64,000 bases of DNA from Pseudomonas sp. MWU15-20650 (GCF_023242475.1 NZ_JALJFG010000007.1:62001-126000), one strand, 5' to 3'. Positions 27,285 to 35,506 are shown, numbered from the stretch's first letter. Numbers and translations are program-made. Notes: a model not told the origin generated them from the sequence alone.

Positions 27285-28292
27285 ATGGCTCGCGGCGGCA
27301 TAAACAAAGCAGTAGTTCAGACGGCACGCTTGGCAATCCTCGCCCGCGGCGAAAACCCCAGCATCGATGCCGTACGCATCGAGATGGGGAATACCGGCTC
27401 GAAAACCACTATTCATCGCTATTTGAAGGAGCTGGACGACAGCGAAAACCGGCTGACCATTACCGAAGCGCCAATAGACGACGAGCTGGGTGAACTGGTC
27501 GCGCGCCTGGCCCAGCGCCTCAAAGACAAGGCTCAGGAGCCGATTGACCTGGCCCTGGCGCAATTCGAGCAGCAAAAGGCCGCCCTGCTCGCCCAAGTGC
27601 AAGCGCTTGAAGAAGCTCACGACCTGCTCAAGCAGCAATTTGATATCCAGGCCGCGGCCTTGGCGCAAGAAAGTGCAGCCCTGCAAACGGCCAGTACCAG
27701 CCTGCAGAGCGAGCAAACACGCAATGCCGGACTAAGCCAGGCGTGCAGTGATTACGAACTGAGGATCAACGACAAAGACGAGCAGATTCGCTCTTTGGAA
27801 GACAAGCACCTGCACGCTCGGGACGCCCTTGAGCACTACCGCAATGCGGTCAAGGAGCAGCGTGAGCAGGAGCAGCGTCGCCACGAAGGCCAGTTGCAGC
27901 AGGTACAGGCCGAACTGCGTCAGGCCCAGCAAAGTGCCCTGGTGCGCCAGGATGAAATCACCCAGCTGCATCGTGACAACGAGCGCTTGCTGATTGAGCA
28001 TCGGGTAACGACGAAGGAACTGAGCGCGCTGCAAGAACAAGCCCGCAAAGACCAGGCTCTACAGTTCAAGCTGAACGAGCAGGTCAGCCAGATCGACAGC
28101 GAGCGCACCCTGCTTCAGGAGCGCCTGCGGGTTGCCGTGCTGGACAGCCAGTCCCGCCAGGAGGCACTGATCGAGCACCAGCACAGCAACAAGGCGCTGG
28201 AGCTGGAACTGGTCAAGGCCCAAGCCAGCATCGAAGCGCTGCGCCTGGCAGCCGTCGTTGCAACGGCGCCAGAGGCAACTGGCGAAGCCTGA
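27285..28292 (+). CDS. KfrA-like DNA-binding coiled-coil protein
   Basis: 335 residues. The first ~70 (RGGINKAVVQTARLAILARG, then NTGSKTTIHRYLKEL) match the KfrA N-terminal helix-turn-helix domain known from IncP plasmids; the remainder, about residues 85-320, is one long alpha-helical coiled coil rich in Gln, Glu, Ala and Leu, ending in a short Ala/Thr tail. Plasmid KfrA proteins autoregulate, form filaments and assist segregation. This chromosomal version diverges from a tyrosine recombinase, and the KfrA domain also occurs in other integrase-linked proteins. Preceded by GGAG. It ends one base before the convergent gor gene. Confidence 0.85.
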   Translation: MARGGINKAVVQTARLAILARGENPSIDAVRIEMGNTGSKTTIHRYLKELDDSENRLTITEAPIDDELGELVARLAQRLKDKAQEPIDLALAQFEQQKAALLAQVQALEEAHDLLKQQFDIQAAALAQESAALQTASTSLQSEQTRNAGLSQACSDYELRINDKDEQIRSLEDKHLHARDALEHYRNAVKEQREQEQRRHEGQLQQVQAELRQAQQSALVRQDEITQLHRDNERLLIEHRVTTKELSALQEQARKDQALQFKLNEQVSQIDSERTLLQERLRVAVLDSQSRQEALIEHQHSNKALELELVKAQASIEALRLAAVVATAPEATGEA

Positions 28293-29651
28293 TCAGCCGG
28301 TCACAGGCGTGCGCAGGGTGACAAACTCTTCCGCCGCCGTAGGATGCACGCCGATGGTCTCGTCGAAATGCTGCTTGGTCGCGCCCGCCTTGAGCGCGAT
28401 CGCCAGGCCCTGCACGATTTCACCGGCGTCCGGACCGACCATATGGCAACCCAGCACCTTGTCGGTGTCGGCATCGACCACCAGCTTCATCAGGGTCTTT
28501 TCCTGACAGTCAGTGAGCGTCAACTTCATCGGCCGGAAACGGCTTTCGAAGATCTGCACGTTGTGCCCCTTGTCTTGCGCCTCCTCTTGCGTCAAGCCAA
28601 CAGTGCCGATGTTCGGCAAACTGAACACCGCCGTCGGAATATTTGCGTAATCTACCGGCCGGTATTGCTCGGGCTTGAACAGGCGACGCGCGACAGCCAT
28701 GCCTTCCGCCAGTGCGACCGGCGTCAGTTGCACGCGACCAATCACATCGCCAATGGCCAGGATGGACGGCTCGGCAGTCTGGTACAGGTCATCCACCTCA
28801 ACGAAGCCACGCTTGTCGAGCTTGACGCCGGTATTTTCCAGGCCCAGGTTATCCAGCATCGGTCGACGGCCAGTGGCATAGAACACGCAATCAGCTTCCA
28901 GCACGCGACCGTCTTTTAGGGTGGCTTTGAGGCTGCCGTCCGCTTGCTTCTCGATGCGTTCGATATCGGCATTAAACTGCAGGTCCAGGCCGCGCTTGGT
29001 CAACTCCTCCTGCAAGTGCTTACGCACGGCACCATCAAAACCGCGCAAGAACAGGTCACCGCGATACAACAGCGAGGTCTGCGCGCCCAGGCCATGGAAA
29101 ATACCTGCGAACTCAACGGCGATATAACCCCCGCCGACCACCAGCACGCGCTTGGGCAACGTTTTTAGGAAGAACGCCTCATTGGAACCGATGGCGTGTT
29201 CGCGACCAGGAATCTCTGGAATCTGCGGCCAGCCGCCCGTGGCAATGAGAATGTGCCTGGCGGTAAAACGCGCACCATTGATCTCTACCTGATGTGCATC
29301 AACCAGTCGCGCGTGCCCTTCGTGCAGGGTCACGCCACTGTTAACCAGCAGATTGCGATAAATGCCGTTGAGGCGATTGATTTCACGGTCCTTGTTGGCG
29401 ATCAGGGTCGCCCAGTCAAAGTTCGCCTCGCCCAGCGACCAGCCAAACCCGCTGGCTTGTTCAAAGTCTTCGGCAAAATGAGCGCCGTATACCAACAGTT
29501 TCTTCGGCACGCAGCCGACGTTCACGCACGTACCGCCCAGATAGCGGCTTTCGGCCACGGCCACCTTGGCGCCAAAGCCTGCGGCAAAACGCGCCGCGCG
29601 CACACCACCGGAACCGGCGCCAATTACATACAGATCAAAATCGTAGGCCAT
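28293..29651 (-). CDS. gor: Glutathione-disulfide reductase
   Basis: 452-residue FAD/NADPH enzyme regenerating reduced glutathione. The N-terminal [17 protein letters not shown] is the FAD motif; the redox-active pair is in [16 protein letters not shown]; the NADPH motif is [13 protein letters not shown]; and the C-terminal active-site HPTAAEE is intact. Length matches gram-negative Gor. It lies in a neighbourhood of peroxide and glutathione genes and is followed on its upstream side by galU, an order I recall from other pseudomonads. Confidence 0.96.
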   Translation of the reverse strand: MAYDFDLYVIGAGSGGVRAARFAAGFGAKVAVAESRYLGGTCVNVGCVPKKLLVYGAHFAEDFEQASGFGWSLGEANFDWATLIANKDREINRLNGIYRNLLVNSGVTLHEGHARLVDAHQVEINGARFTARHILIATGGWPQIPEIPGREHAIGSNEAFFLKTLPKRVLVVGGGYIAVEFAGIFHGLGAQTSLLYRGDLFLRGFDGAVRKHLQEELTKRGLDLQFNADIERIEKQADGSLKATLKDGRVLEADCVFYATGRRPMLDNLGLENTGVKLDKRGFVEVDDLYQTAEPSILAIGDVIGRVQLTPVALAEGMAVARRLFKPEQYRPVDYANIPTAVFSLPNIGTVGLTQEEAQDKGHNVQIFESRFRPMKLTLTDCQEKTLMKLVVDADTDKVLGCHMVGPDAGEIVQGLAIALKAGATKQHFDETIGVHPTAAEEFVTLRTPVTG

Positions 29652-29705
29652 TTCACTCTCCTCGGCAGGACGTCAGCATACCGACTTACATAAGGCTGAA
29701 AAACG

Positions 29706-29732
29706 AAAAAGCCACCCGAAGGTGGCTTTTTT
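29706..29732 (-). terminator. Terminator downstream of galU
   Basis: Six-base stem GCCACC/GGTGGC with a CGAA tetraloop and flanking A5 and T6 runs. It lies between the end of galU and the start of gor, both on the minus strand, and separates the two units. Confidence 0.88.
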
Positions 29733-29749
29733 AGGCAGGCAACCGTGTA

Positions 29750-30589
29750 TCAGTAAGCCTTACCAGTCTTGTAGAAGTGCTCGTAGCAGAAGTTGGTCGC
29801 CTCGATGTAGCCTTCGGCGCCACCGCAGTCAAAACGACGGCCTTTGAATTTGTAGGCAATAACACAACCGTCTTTGGCTTGCTTCAACAGGGCGTCAGTG
29901 ATCTGGATTTCGCCGCCCTTGCCTGGCTCGGTTTCTTCGATCAGCTTGAAGATATCCGGTGTCAGGATGTAACGGCCGATGATCGCCAGGTTCGACGGTG
30001 CATCTTCGGGGGCCGGTTTCTCGACCATGTCGCGTACACGGATCAGGCCGTCACCAATGTCATCGCCGGCAATTACGCCGTACTTGTTGGTTTCTTGAGG
30101 GTCAACCTCTTGAACCGCAACGATGGTGCAGCGGTATTTCTGGTACAGCTTGACCATCTGGGTCAGTACGCCATCGCCTTCCAGGTTCACACACAAGTCA
30201 TCGGCCAGCACTACCGCGAAGGGCTCGTCGCCGATCAATGGGCGGCCGGTCAGGATGGCATGGCCAAGGCCTTTCATCTGGGTCTGACGGGTGTAGGAGA
30301 ACGAGCACTCGTCCAGCAGCTTACGGATACCAACCAGGTATTTTTCCTTGTCGGTGCCCTTGATCTGGTTTTCCAGCTCGTAGCTGATGTCGAAGTGGTC
30401 TTCCAGTGCGCGCTTACCACGGCCCGTCACGATGGAGATTTCGTTCAAGCCGGCATCCAGAGCCTCTTCGACGCCGTACTGAATCAGTGGCTTGTTCACC
30501 ACCGGCAGCATCTCTTTGGGCATGGCTTTGGTCGCTGGCAAGAAGCGAGTGCCGTAACCGGCTGCTGGGAACAAGCATTTCTTGATCAT
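29750..30589 (-). CDS. galU: UTP-glucose-1-phosphate uridylyltransferase
   Basis: 279-residue nucleotidyltransferase making UDP-glucose for lipopolysaccharide core, trehalose and exopolysaccharide. The opening KKCLFPAAGYGTRFLPATKA contains the nucleotide-binding GxGTRxLPxTK motif. VVLADDLCV supplies the metal-binding aspartate region, and EKPAPEDAPSN and GGEIQITDAL are family signatures. Length is standard. Strong start context. Confidence 0.97.
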   Translation of the reverse strand: MIKKCLFPAAGYGTRFLPATKAMPKEMLPVVNKPLIQYGVEEALDAGLNEISIVTGRGKRALEDHFDISYELENQIKGTDKEKYLVGIRKLLDECSFSYTRQTQMKGLGHAILTGRPLIGDEPFAVVLADDLCVNLEGDGVLTQMVKLYQKYRCTIVAVQEVDPQETNKYGVIAGDDIGDGLIRVRDMVEKPAPEDAPSNLAIIGRYILTPDIFKLIEETEPGKGGEIQITDALLKQAKDGCVIAYKFKGRRFDCGGAEGYIEATNFCYEHFYKTGKAY

Positions 30590-30899
30590 ATAAGTCCTTA
30601 CAAAGGGCTGTGCGTACGAAATTCGGCGCAGTCTAATCAGGCCGCAGTCACCTTACAATGGGTCCTGCTGGCGTTGCGATGTCATCATAGAGAAAAAATG
30701 TCGGCGTAAGTTCCGCTGTTCCTACAAAGAGCGTTACCAACCGCTAGGCAAAACATGCCTTGGCGCCTTTATTTAAAAGGGCTGTAACCGTTTTAGCACG
30801 CTTTTCGATGCCCGGCACTGACATGCAACAACTTACGCTGCTCCATCGCATTTGGCGCTATGATTGCACCCTTGATCCAGACCACGAGATTGTTAATAG
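30590..30899. other. Divergent promoter region of galU and a small orphan gene
   Basis: About 310 bases without a supported gene. A TATGAT hexamer at 30859-30864 could be the -10 of the small gene that follows, but a matching -35 is poor. No hairpin or operator stood out. Confidence 0.4.
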
Positions 30900-31085
30900 A
30901 TGTCAGAACCAAAAGGCGTAAACGGCTACTTGATCACGCAGCGAGCGGACGGCTGGCACTTGATCAACTTTCACGGTGACAGCGTCGCCGGTTCCTTCGC
31001 AACCGAGTCTCAAGCGATTGCGGTTGCCGAAGTGTTTGTAGACGAAGCCGGCCATGCGTCGAGCAAACGGCCCAAAGGCAAGTAA
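30900..31085 (+). CDS. Small conserved hypothetical protein, DUF2188-like
   Basis: 61 residues, soluble, with a pattern (YLITQRADGWHLINFHGDSV, then FATESQAIAVAEVFVDEAG) resembling small beta-beta-alpha proteins in which a GW-containing strand pair is followed by a helix carrying Q-A-I-A-V-A, as in DUF2188-type proteins. The C-terminus is basic (SSKRPKGK). A rho-independent terminator begins 22 bases after the stop, supporting a genuine transcription unit. Function unknown. Confidence 0.65.
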   Translation: MSEPKGVNGYLITQRADGWHLINFHGDSVAGSFATESQAIAVAEVFVDEAGHASSKRPKGK

Positions 31086-31106
31086 AACTCGCCCCGCTGC
31101 CGATGA

Positions 31107-31131
31107 AAGCCCCGATCAACGGGGCTTTTTT
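31107..31131 (+). terminator. Terminator of the small orphan gene
   Basis: AAGCCCCG/CGGGGCTT stem with an ATCAA loop, followed by T6. Confidence 0.92.
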
Positions 31132-31228
31132 GCGTTTGGCTGTACCTTGATGGCCGTTAGCTATAGTCTCCCTCCAACGCCCCACGACAGTGTCAGCGCC
31201 CTCCAACACCCTCGACGACGACCCCCTT

Positions 31229-31510
31229 ATGAACAAAATCCTGGCACTGACTGCGGTATTGGCGCTGGCCGGCTGCACCACCACGTCCGACACCTACCTG
31301 AAAAACGGTGAGCAAGGCCTGACCATCGACTGCTCGGGCGAGGCCAACTCCTGGGCCAGCTGTTATGAGAAAGCCGATGCCTCCTGCGCAGGCACCGGCT
31401 ACCGCATCGTCGGCACCGCAGGCACCCCAGCCCTGAAGGAAAGCGACAAGACCCTGGGCAAGGACGTCGGTAATTTCAAGAGCCGCAGTGTTGTCGTGGT
31501 CTGCAAATAA
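31229..31510 (+). CDS. Small lipoprotein
   Basis: 93 residues with a lipoprotein signal peptide (KILALTAVLALAGCTTTSD, lipobox LAGC) and a short domain with three further cysteines (IDCSGEANSWASCYEKADAS, SCAGTG). The Ser-Trp-x-x-Cys-Tyr pattern recalls small Pseudomonas envelope lipoproteins of unknown role. A frame extension 13 codons upstream lacks sense as a signal peptide, so the later ATG is used; the ribosome-binding site is weak. Confidence 0.7.
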   Translation: MNKILALTAVLALAGCTTTSDTYLKNGEQGLTIDCSGEANSWASCYEKADASCAGTGYRIVGTAGTPALKESDKTLGKDVGNFKSRSVVVVCK

Positions 31511-31519
31511 TTCGTCGCG

Positions 31520-31750
31520 CTACAGGTGAACTTCGGCGAACTTGATACCCAGGCCACGCAAGATGTCGATCAGGTCGTCCAGGCGCGGGAATGACTCGAC
31601 CTCATCCTGATCGTCCACCAGGAAGTAACTGCGGCCACCACTTTTCTTGAAAAATACGATCCACTCGCCGAGATCGGCGGGGTTCTGGATGACATGAGTC
31701 GCCGAAATCTGACCTTCGGCATGGCGGGCTTTGACGTGTTCGCGCTTCAT
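31520..31750 (-). CDS. Small conserved hypothetical protein
   Basis: 76 residues, acidic C-terminal half. FFKKSGGRSYFLVDDQDEVE and SFPRLDDLIDILRGLGIKFAE suggest a beta-strand pair followed by an amphipathic helix. It has a GGAAAG ribosome-binding site and faces the upstream lipoprotein gene. I recognise the type as a widespread Pseudomonas hypothetical but cannot assign a function. Confidence 0.65.
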   Translation of the reverse strand: MKREHVKARHAEGQISATHVIQNPADLGEWIVFFKKSGGRSYFLVDDQDEVESFPRLDDLIDILRGLGIKFAEVHL

Positions 31751-31772
31751 AACGGGCTTTCCAAGAAGGGCA

Positions 31773-31808
31773 AATGCCGCTCAAACCCAGGGCTTGAGCG
31801 GCATTTTT
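31773..31808. terminator. Hairpin terminator upstream of the 76-residue gene
   Basis: Eleven paired bases (ATGCCGCTCAA/TTGAGCGGCAT) with a GC-capable loop and T5 on the plus side. It could stop plus-strand transcription from the lipoprotein gene, or minus-strand transcription from the fragment beyond it. Confidence 0.8.
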
Positions 31809-31827
31809 GTAGTGAATACCCAACAGT

Positions 31828-31938
31828 TTAACGGATGCCCTGCCCAATCAGCACGCCGTCTACCGTTTGGCCGTAAAGATTGACCCCGTCGTTGGCGTGA
31901 CACTTCACGCGGGTGTTCTCTACCCAAAACCACGGCAA
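31828..31938 (-). pseudogene. Short coding-like fragment between two terminators
   Basis: A frame that reads WFWVENTRVKCHANDGVNLY, GQTVDGVLIGQGIR and then stops 20 bases before the hairpin at 31808. The sequence looks protein-like but has no convincing start: upstream codons run into the T tract of another terminator. It may be the 3' remnant of a lost gene, or a 26-residue peptide started at an internal GTG. Not recognised. Confidence 0.3.
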
Positions 31939-31940
31939 AA

Positions 31941-31978
31941 AAAAGCCTGACACGGCGCAAGCAGGGTCAGGCTTTTTT
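31941..31978. terminator. Bidirectional terminator after the 116-residue lipoprotein gene
   Basis: Nine-base arms AAGCCTGAC/GTCAGGCTT with T runs on both strands. It lies 33 bases beyond the stop of the minus-strand lipoprotein gene. Confidence 0.85.
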
Positions 31979-32010
31979 ATCGGGTTCAGTGCGTGGGACA
32001 AGCCTGGGGC

Positions 32011-32361
32011 TCAGCCGGAAATACAATCCTCCCCAGCTTTCTTGATGTCGCCTGGCCGGATCGGCACATTGGACATGCTTTCATAGAGCTTGATACTGCT
32101 GCCACTGGAGCGCTCTTCAATTTCAAAGATTGCCGAAGGATCAGCCGAGAATTTCTGCGGCACAATCACCTGAACCCCATCTTTATGAGGCTCGATCTGT
32201 GGTGGCCGGCGGGTCGTGGCCAATTTTCGCACTACGCACGCAGCATATTCCGGCGGTTTTTTCCCTGAAATGACCACCAATGTGGGTGGGGTCTGCTTGA
32301 TATCTGCAACCGAAGCACATCCGCCTATCGCCAAGGCCAGCACCAACACACTCCACTTCAT
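32011..32361 (-). CDS. Small lipoprotein
   Basis: 116 residues with lipobox IGGC (VLVLALAIGGCASVADIKQT). The mature part reads PPTLVVISGKKPPEYAACVV and KDGVQVIVPQKFSADPSA, with a cysteine near the C-terminus (GEDCISG). Start chosen at the ATG eight bases after GGAGG; the in-frame upstream extension carries no signal. Single-gene unit with its own terminator. Function unknown. Confidence 0.75.
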   Translation of the reverse strand: MKWSVLVLALAIGGCASVADIKQTPPTLVVISGKKPPEYAACVVRKLATTRRPPQIEPHKDGVQVIVPQKFSADPSAIFEIEERSSGSSIKLYESMSNVPIRPGDIKKAGEDCISG

Positions 32362-32573
32362 ACTAAAACCTCCGATAAAGACCCTACGACAGCGGGGATG
32401 GTAAATTTCTCCCGCCAACGTAGGATTTATCTCTTAAAACTCGGTAAATAACTGTTTTAAATTGTCGAAGTCGTCGACGACGACCCGATAATAAACGCGC
32501 TGGGGCTGATAAACTCCATCTTAACCTACGTATCGTTCTGATTTTTCAGAAAAAGCCCTTCTGGAGACACCCC

Positions 32574-32876
32574 ATGAAATTCATCCACCAGCGTGAGCAT
32601 CTCAACGAGGGAGACATTGTCGTTATCGAATGCTCGCAGACCTGCAACATTCGCCTGATGAGTGACGCCAATTTCCGCAGCTTCAAAAACGGCGGTCGCC
32701 ATACCTACCACGGTGGCGCATTCGATAAGTTCCCGGCAAAAATCACCGCACCCAGCACCGGGTTCTGGAACATTACCCTGGATGTAGTGACACGCCGTGC
32801 CATCAGCGTCACCCGCAAACCGACGTTGTCCCACAAGATCCGTATCGTTCGTCGCACCAGCACTAAGCTGAGCTGA
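32574..32876 (+). CDS. DUF1883 domain protein
   Basis: 100 residues that are essentially one DUF1883 domain: MKFIHQREHLNEGDIVVIEC, then HTYHGGAFDKFPAKITAPST and TGFWNITLDVVTRRAISVTR. Elsewhere DUF1883 occurs alone or fused to TIR domains; no enzymatic role is established. It follows a good ribosome-binding site (TCTGGAGAC) and is followed 25 bases later by a 55-residue gene and then alkB, all on the same strand. Confidence 0.8.
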   Translation: MKFIHQREHLNEGDIVVIECSQTCNIRLMSDANFRSFKNGGRHTYHGGAFDKFPAKITAPSTGFWNITLDVVTRRAISVTRKPTLSHKIRIVRRTSTKLS

Positions 32877-32901
32877 TCCGAACACCGACAGGAAAAAACC
32901 A

Positions 32902-33069
32902 GTGACCGCCACGACCAAATACGTCATCAAGTACAAGCTCAACGGCGAACGCCGCTTTGAATTTGCCCAGTTGCACACCCAGAGCGTCGAAGAAGCCAAG
33001 CAAGCCCTGGCGAAAATCCACGATGCCAGCGACGAAATTACCGACATCAACGTGAGCAAGGCGCTGTAA
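32902..33069 (+). CDS. Very small conserved-looking protein upstream of alkB
   Basis: 55 residues from a GTG nine bases after AGGA. It reads TTKYVIKYKLNGERRFEFAQ, then SVEEAKQALAKIHDASDEIT and DINVSKAL: two basic beta-strands, then an amphipathic helix and a final strand, a compact fold in keeping with a real protein. It sits between the DUF1883 gene and alkB, three bases before the latter's start, implying co-transcription. Not recognised. Confidence 0.7.
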   Translation: MTATTKYVIKYKLNGERRFEFAQLHTQSVEEAKQALAKIHDASDEITDINVSKAL

Positions 33070-33072
33070 GCC

Positions 33073-33738
33073 ATGCAAGGCCCTACCGGCGAACTGTTCA
33101 CCGAAGATGTCCTGCAACAGCGGCCGGGACGCGAGCAGATTGGCCAAGAGTCTTATGTGTTAAGGGGCTATGCCCTACCCTGGATTGACCGCGTGTTGCC
33201 CCAGTTGCGAGGTGTCCTGGCCCAATCACCGTTTCGGCAAATGGTCACGCCTGGAGGCTTCCCCCTGTCGGCGGCGCTGAGCAGCTGCGGAGAGCTGGGT
33301 TGGACCACCGACAGCACCGGTTATCGCTACAGCCCGCTTGATCCCCGCAGCCAGCAACCTTGGCCGGCCATGCCTGACACCCTGCGGCAACTGGCCGTGC
33401 TGGCGGCGATAGAGGCCGGCTTCTGCGACTTCTCGCCGGATGCCTGCCTGATCAACCGCTATGTGCCCGGGGCGAAGATGTCCTTGCATCAGGATAAGAA
33501 CGAATGCAACTACAGCGCGCCCGTGGTCTCGGTATCCCTGGGCATGCCGGCGATTTTCCTGTTTGGGGGGCATGCGCGCAGTGACAAGCCGCAAAGGATC
33601 TCGCTGTTTCACGGCGATGTGGTGGTCTGGGGCGGCGTCGATCGCTTGCGCTTTCATGGGGTCATGCCGATCAAGGAAGGCGTGCATTCGATCATGGGGC
33701 CGCAACGTATCAATCTGACCTTCCGTACTGCTGGCTAA
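33073..33738 (+). CDS. alkB: DNA oxidative demethylase AlkB
   Basis: 221-residue Fe(II)/2-oxoglutarate dioxygenase that repairs 1-methyladenine and 3-methylcytosine. The iron ligands are in LHQDKNE (HxD) and the later FHGVMPIKEG; the 2-oxoglutarate-binding RINLTFR is at the C-terminus. CLINRYVPGAKMSLHQDK is the family's substrate-lid signature. Stop is followed 75 bases later by ada, a classic alkylation-damage pair. Confidence 0.95.
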   Translation: MQGPTGELFTEDVLQQRPGREQIGQESYVLRGYALPWIDRVLPQLRGVLAQSPFRQMVTPGGFPLSAALSSCGELGWTTDSTGYRYSPLDPRSQQPWPAMPDTLRQLAVLAAIEAGFCDFSPDACLINRYVPGAKMSLHQDKNECNYSAPVVSVSLGMPAIFLFGGHARSDKPQRISLFHGDVVVWGGVDRLRFHGVMPIKEGVHSIMGPQRINLTFRTAG

Positions 33739-33813
33739 TTTGACCGCAAGCTTCAGAGTGTCGAGCGTTCCCCGCATGGTTAAGCTGCCCATGAACCGTC
33801 AAGAGTGCAGGCC

Positions 33814-34857
33814 ATGAACAACGAACAAGACCCTCGCTGGGCCGCCATCGTCGCCCGCGATGTCAAGGCTGACACGCTGTTTGTCTACGGCGTGAAAACC
33901 ACAGGTGTGTATTGCCGGCCCAGTAGCGCCTCACGCTTGCCACGCCCGGAAAATATCGAATTCTTCGACTCCCCGGCGCAAGCCGAAGCAGCGGGTTACC
34001 GCCCAAGCAAGCGCGCCACCGGCGACCAGACCCAGTTGGCCGCCCACCATGCGCAGTTAGTCGCCGATGCGTGCAGGCATATCGAACAGGCCGAAACACC
34101 GCCGAGCCTGGAGACACTCGCCCGCCTCGCCGGGTTGAGTACGTTCCACTTCCATCGCATCTTCAAAGCCATCACCGGGCTGACGCCCAAGGGGTACGCC
34201 GGCGCCCTTCGCTCACGCAAAGTGCGCGTCGGCCTCAAGGGCCAGCACTCCGTTACAGCAACGCTGTACGACGCCGGATTCAATTCCAACAGTCGTTTCT
34301 ATGAGTCCGCTGATCAGTTACTCGGAATGACGCCCAGCGATTACAAAGCCGGTGGTCTCAATAGCACGATTCATTTTGCGGTGGGCCAATGCTCGCTGGG
34401 TGCGATTCTGGTGGCCCAGAGCCAACGTGGCGTGTGCGCGATTTTGTTGGGGGATGATCCGGACCTGCTGGTGCGAGACCTGCAGGACCAATTTCCCAAG
34501 GCCGAATTGGTCGGCGCGGATCGAAACTTTGAGCAATTGGTCGCCCAGGTCGTGGGCTTTATCGAAGCACCCGCCCTGGGTTTGGATTTGCCCCTGGACT
34601 TGCGCGGCACCGCCTTTCAGGAGCGTGTATGGCAGGCGCTGCGCGAAATCCCAGTGGGCAGCACCGCCAGCTATGCGCAGATTGCCGAGCGTATCGGCGC
34701 GCCCAAATCCTTTCGTGCCGTGGCCCAGGCCTGTGGAGCCAACCACTTGGCGGTGGCGATCCCCTGTCACCGTGTGGTGCGCAGCAACGGCGAGCTGTCC
34801 GGTTACCGCTGGGGCGTAGAGCGCAAGCGGCAACTGCTGGAACGGGAAACTCGGTGA
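33814..34857 (+). CDS. ada: Ada regulator/O6-methylguanine-DNA methyltransferase with degenerate zinc site
   Basis: 347 residues. N-terminal Ada metal-binding-type domain (about 5-70), AraC helix-turn-helix (about 80-180: LARLAGLSTFHFHRIFKAIT), and C-terminal methyltransferase with acceptor C318 in AIPCHRVVRS. In E. coli Ada four cysteines (38, 42, 69, 72) hold zinc and C38 accepts methyl from phosphotriesters. Here only the first remains (C34 in VYCRPSSAS); the others read Ser38, Ser65 and Ala68 (YRPSKRAT). Phosphotriester sensing is therefore doubtful, while base repair should be intact. Whether it still activates alkB is open. A GTG three codons upstream is an alternative start. Confidence 0.93.
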   Translation: MNNEQDPRWAAIVARDVKADTLFVYGVKTTGVYCRPSSASRLPRPENIEFFDSPAQAEAAGYRPSKRATGDQTQLAAHHAQLVADACRHIEQAETPPSLETLARLAGLSTFHFHRIFKAITGLTPKGYAGALRSRKVRVGLKGQHSVTATLYDAGFNSNSRFYESADQLLGMTPSDYKAGGLNSTIHFAVGQCSLGAILVAQSQRGVCAILLGDDPDLLVRDLQDQFPKAELVGADRNFEQLVAQVVGFIEAPALGLDLPLDLRGTAFQERVWQALREIPVGSTASYAQIAERIGAPKSFRAVAQACGANHLAVAIPCHRVVRSNGELSGYRWGVERKRQLLERETR

Positions 34858-34861
34858 GTCG

Positions 34862-35323
34862 CTAGCGGATGCCGATATAAATCAGCGCCTCCTCGTCCGC
34901 CTTATACACCTCGAAGTCCGTCACAAACGCTCGCGACTCAACACCAGGCTGCTCGAAATAGGCCCACACCCGTTGCCAGGTCGCAATGATTGCTTCCGGC
35001 ATCGGCCCATGGGCCTCAAATACCAGATAACGCCCTGGCTCAATCACCAGGCTTTCAAAACCGCGTGCCGATGCTGCGCTGGCAACGCCTGCCGTCACAT
35101 CAAACAAGCCCCGCGCATCCGACTCGTAGCCGCTGTACACCCCGTACACCGGTGACTCTGGCTGCTTGCCTGGAATCTTCTGGTAAAGCCCTTCACTAAA
35201 AAATCGTTGCCACATCGGGCCGATTTTCGCGCTGGAGGGCTGCAACTCATCCTCATTACGTGTCCGAACTTGCAGCCCGGACACCCTGATTGCCGCCACC
35301 ACCTGTTCCTTGATCGCTTGCAA
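34862..35323 (-). CDS. GyrI-like small-molecule-binding domain protein
   Basis: 153 residues forming one GyrI-like/SHS2 effector-binding domain, as in the C-terminal half of AraC-family Rob and in GyrI (SbmC): GPMWQRFFSEGLYQKIPGKQ, VYGVYSGYESDARGLFDVTA, and a late FEVYKADEEALIYIGIR. The likely start is TTG just after GGAGAGGG; no ATG is placed suitably. Such stand-alone domains bind hydrophobic ligands or interact with gyrase. It lies close to a decayed small membrane-protein frame upstream. Confidence 0.75.
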   Translation of the reverse strand: MQAIKEQVVAAIRVSGLQVRTRNEDELQPSSAKIGPMWQRFFSEGLYQKIPGKQPESPVYGVYSGYESDARGLFDVTAGVASAASARGFESLVIEPGRYLVFEAHGPMPEAIIATWQRVWAYFEQPGVESRAFVTDFEVYKADEEALIYIGIR

Positions 35324-35335
35324 AGCCCTCTCCTT

Positions 35336-35506
35336 TTAGAACTTGAATTTACGTTGACGGAATTCGGCGACCCGATGCCGATTGCCACACCATGCCATCA
35401 GGCTGAAAATCAGCGCCCCCCCATAAATTAGCCGCTGCTTGGGCGATCGGCGACAAAAATTGCTCTGCTGTTTGCGCTGGCAGGTGATCCGGGGTCAGTG
35501 CTTCAT
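35336..35506 (-). pseudogene. Small membrane-protein gene with an in-frame TGA at codon 4
   Basis: A frame from ATG-AAG-CAC-TGA continues without further stops for 52 codons and ends 12 bases before the GyrI-like gene. It reads ITCQRKQQSNFCRRSPKQRL, IYGGALIFSLMAWCGNRHRV, then AEFRQRKFKF: basic flank, one hydrophobic span, basic tail, i.e. a plausible small membrane protein. The TGA (perhaps from TGG) would prevent its translation unless a non-canonical start after it is used. The rest of this 340-base gap shows nothing else. Confidence 0.4.
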
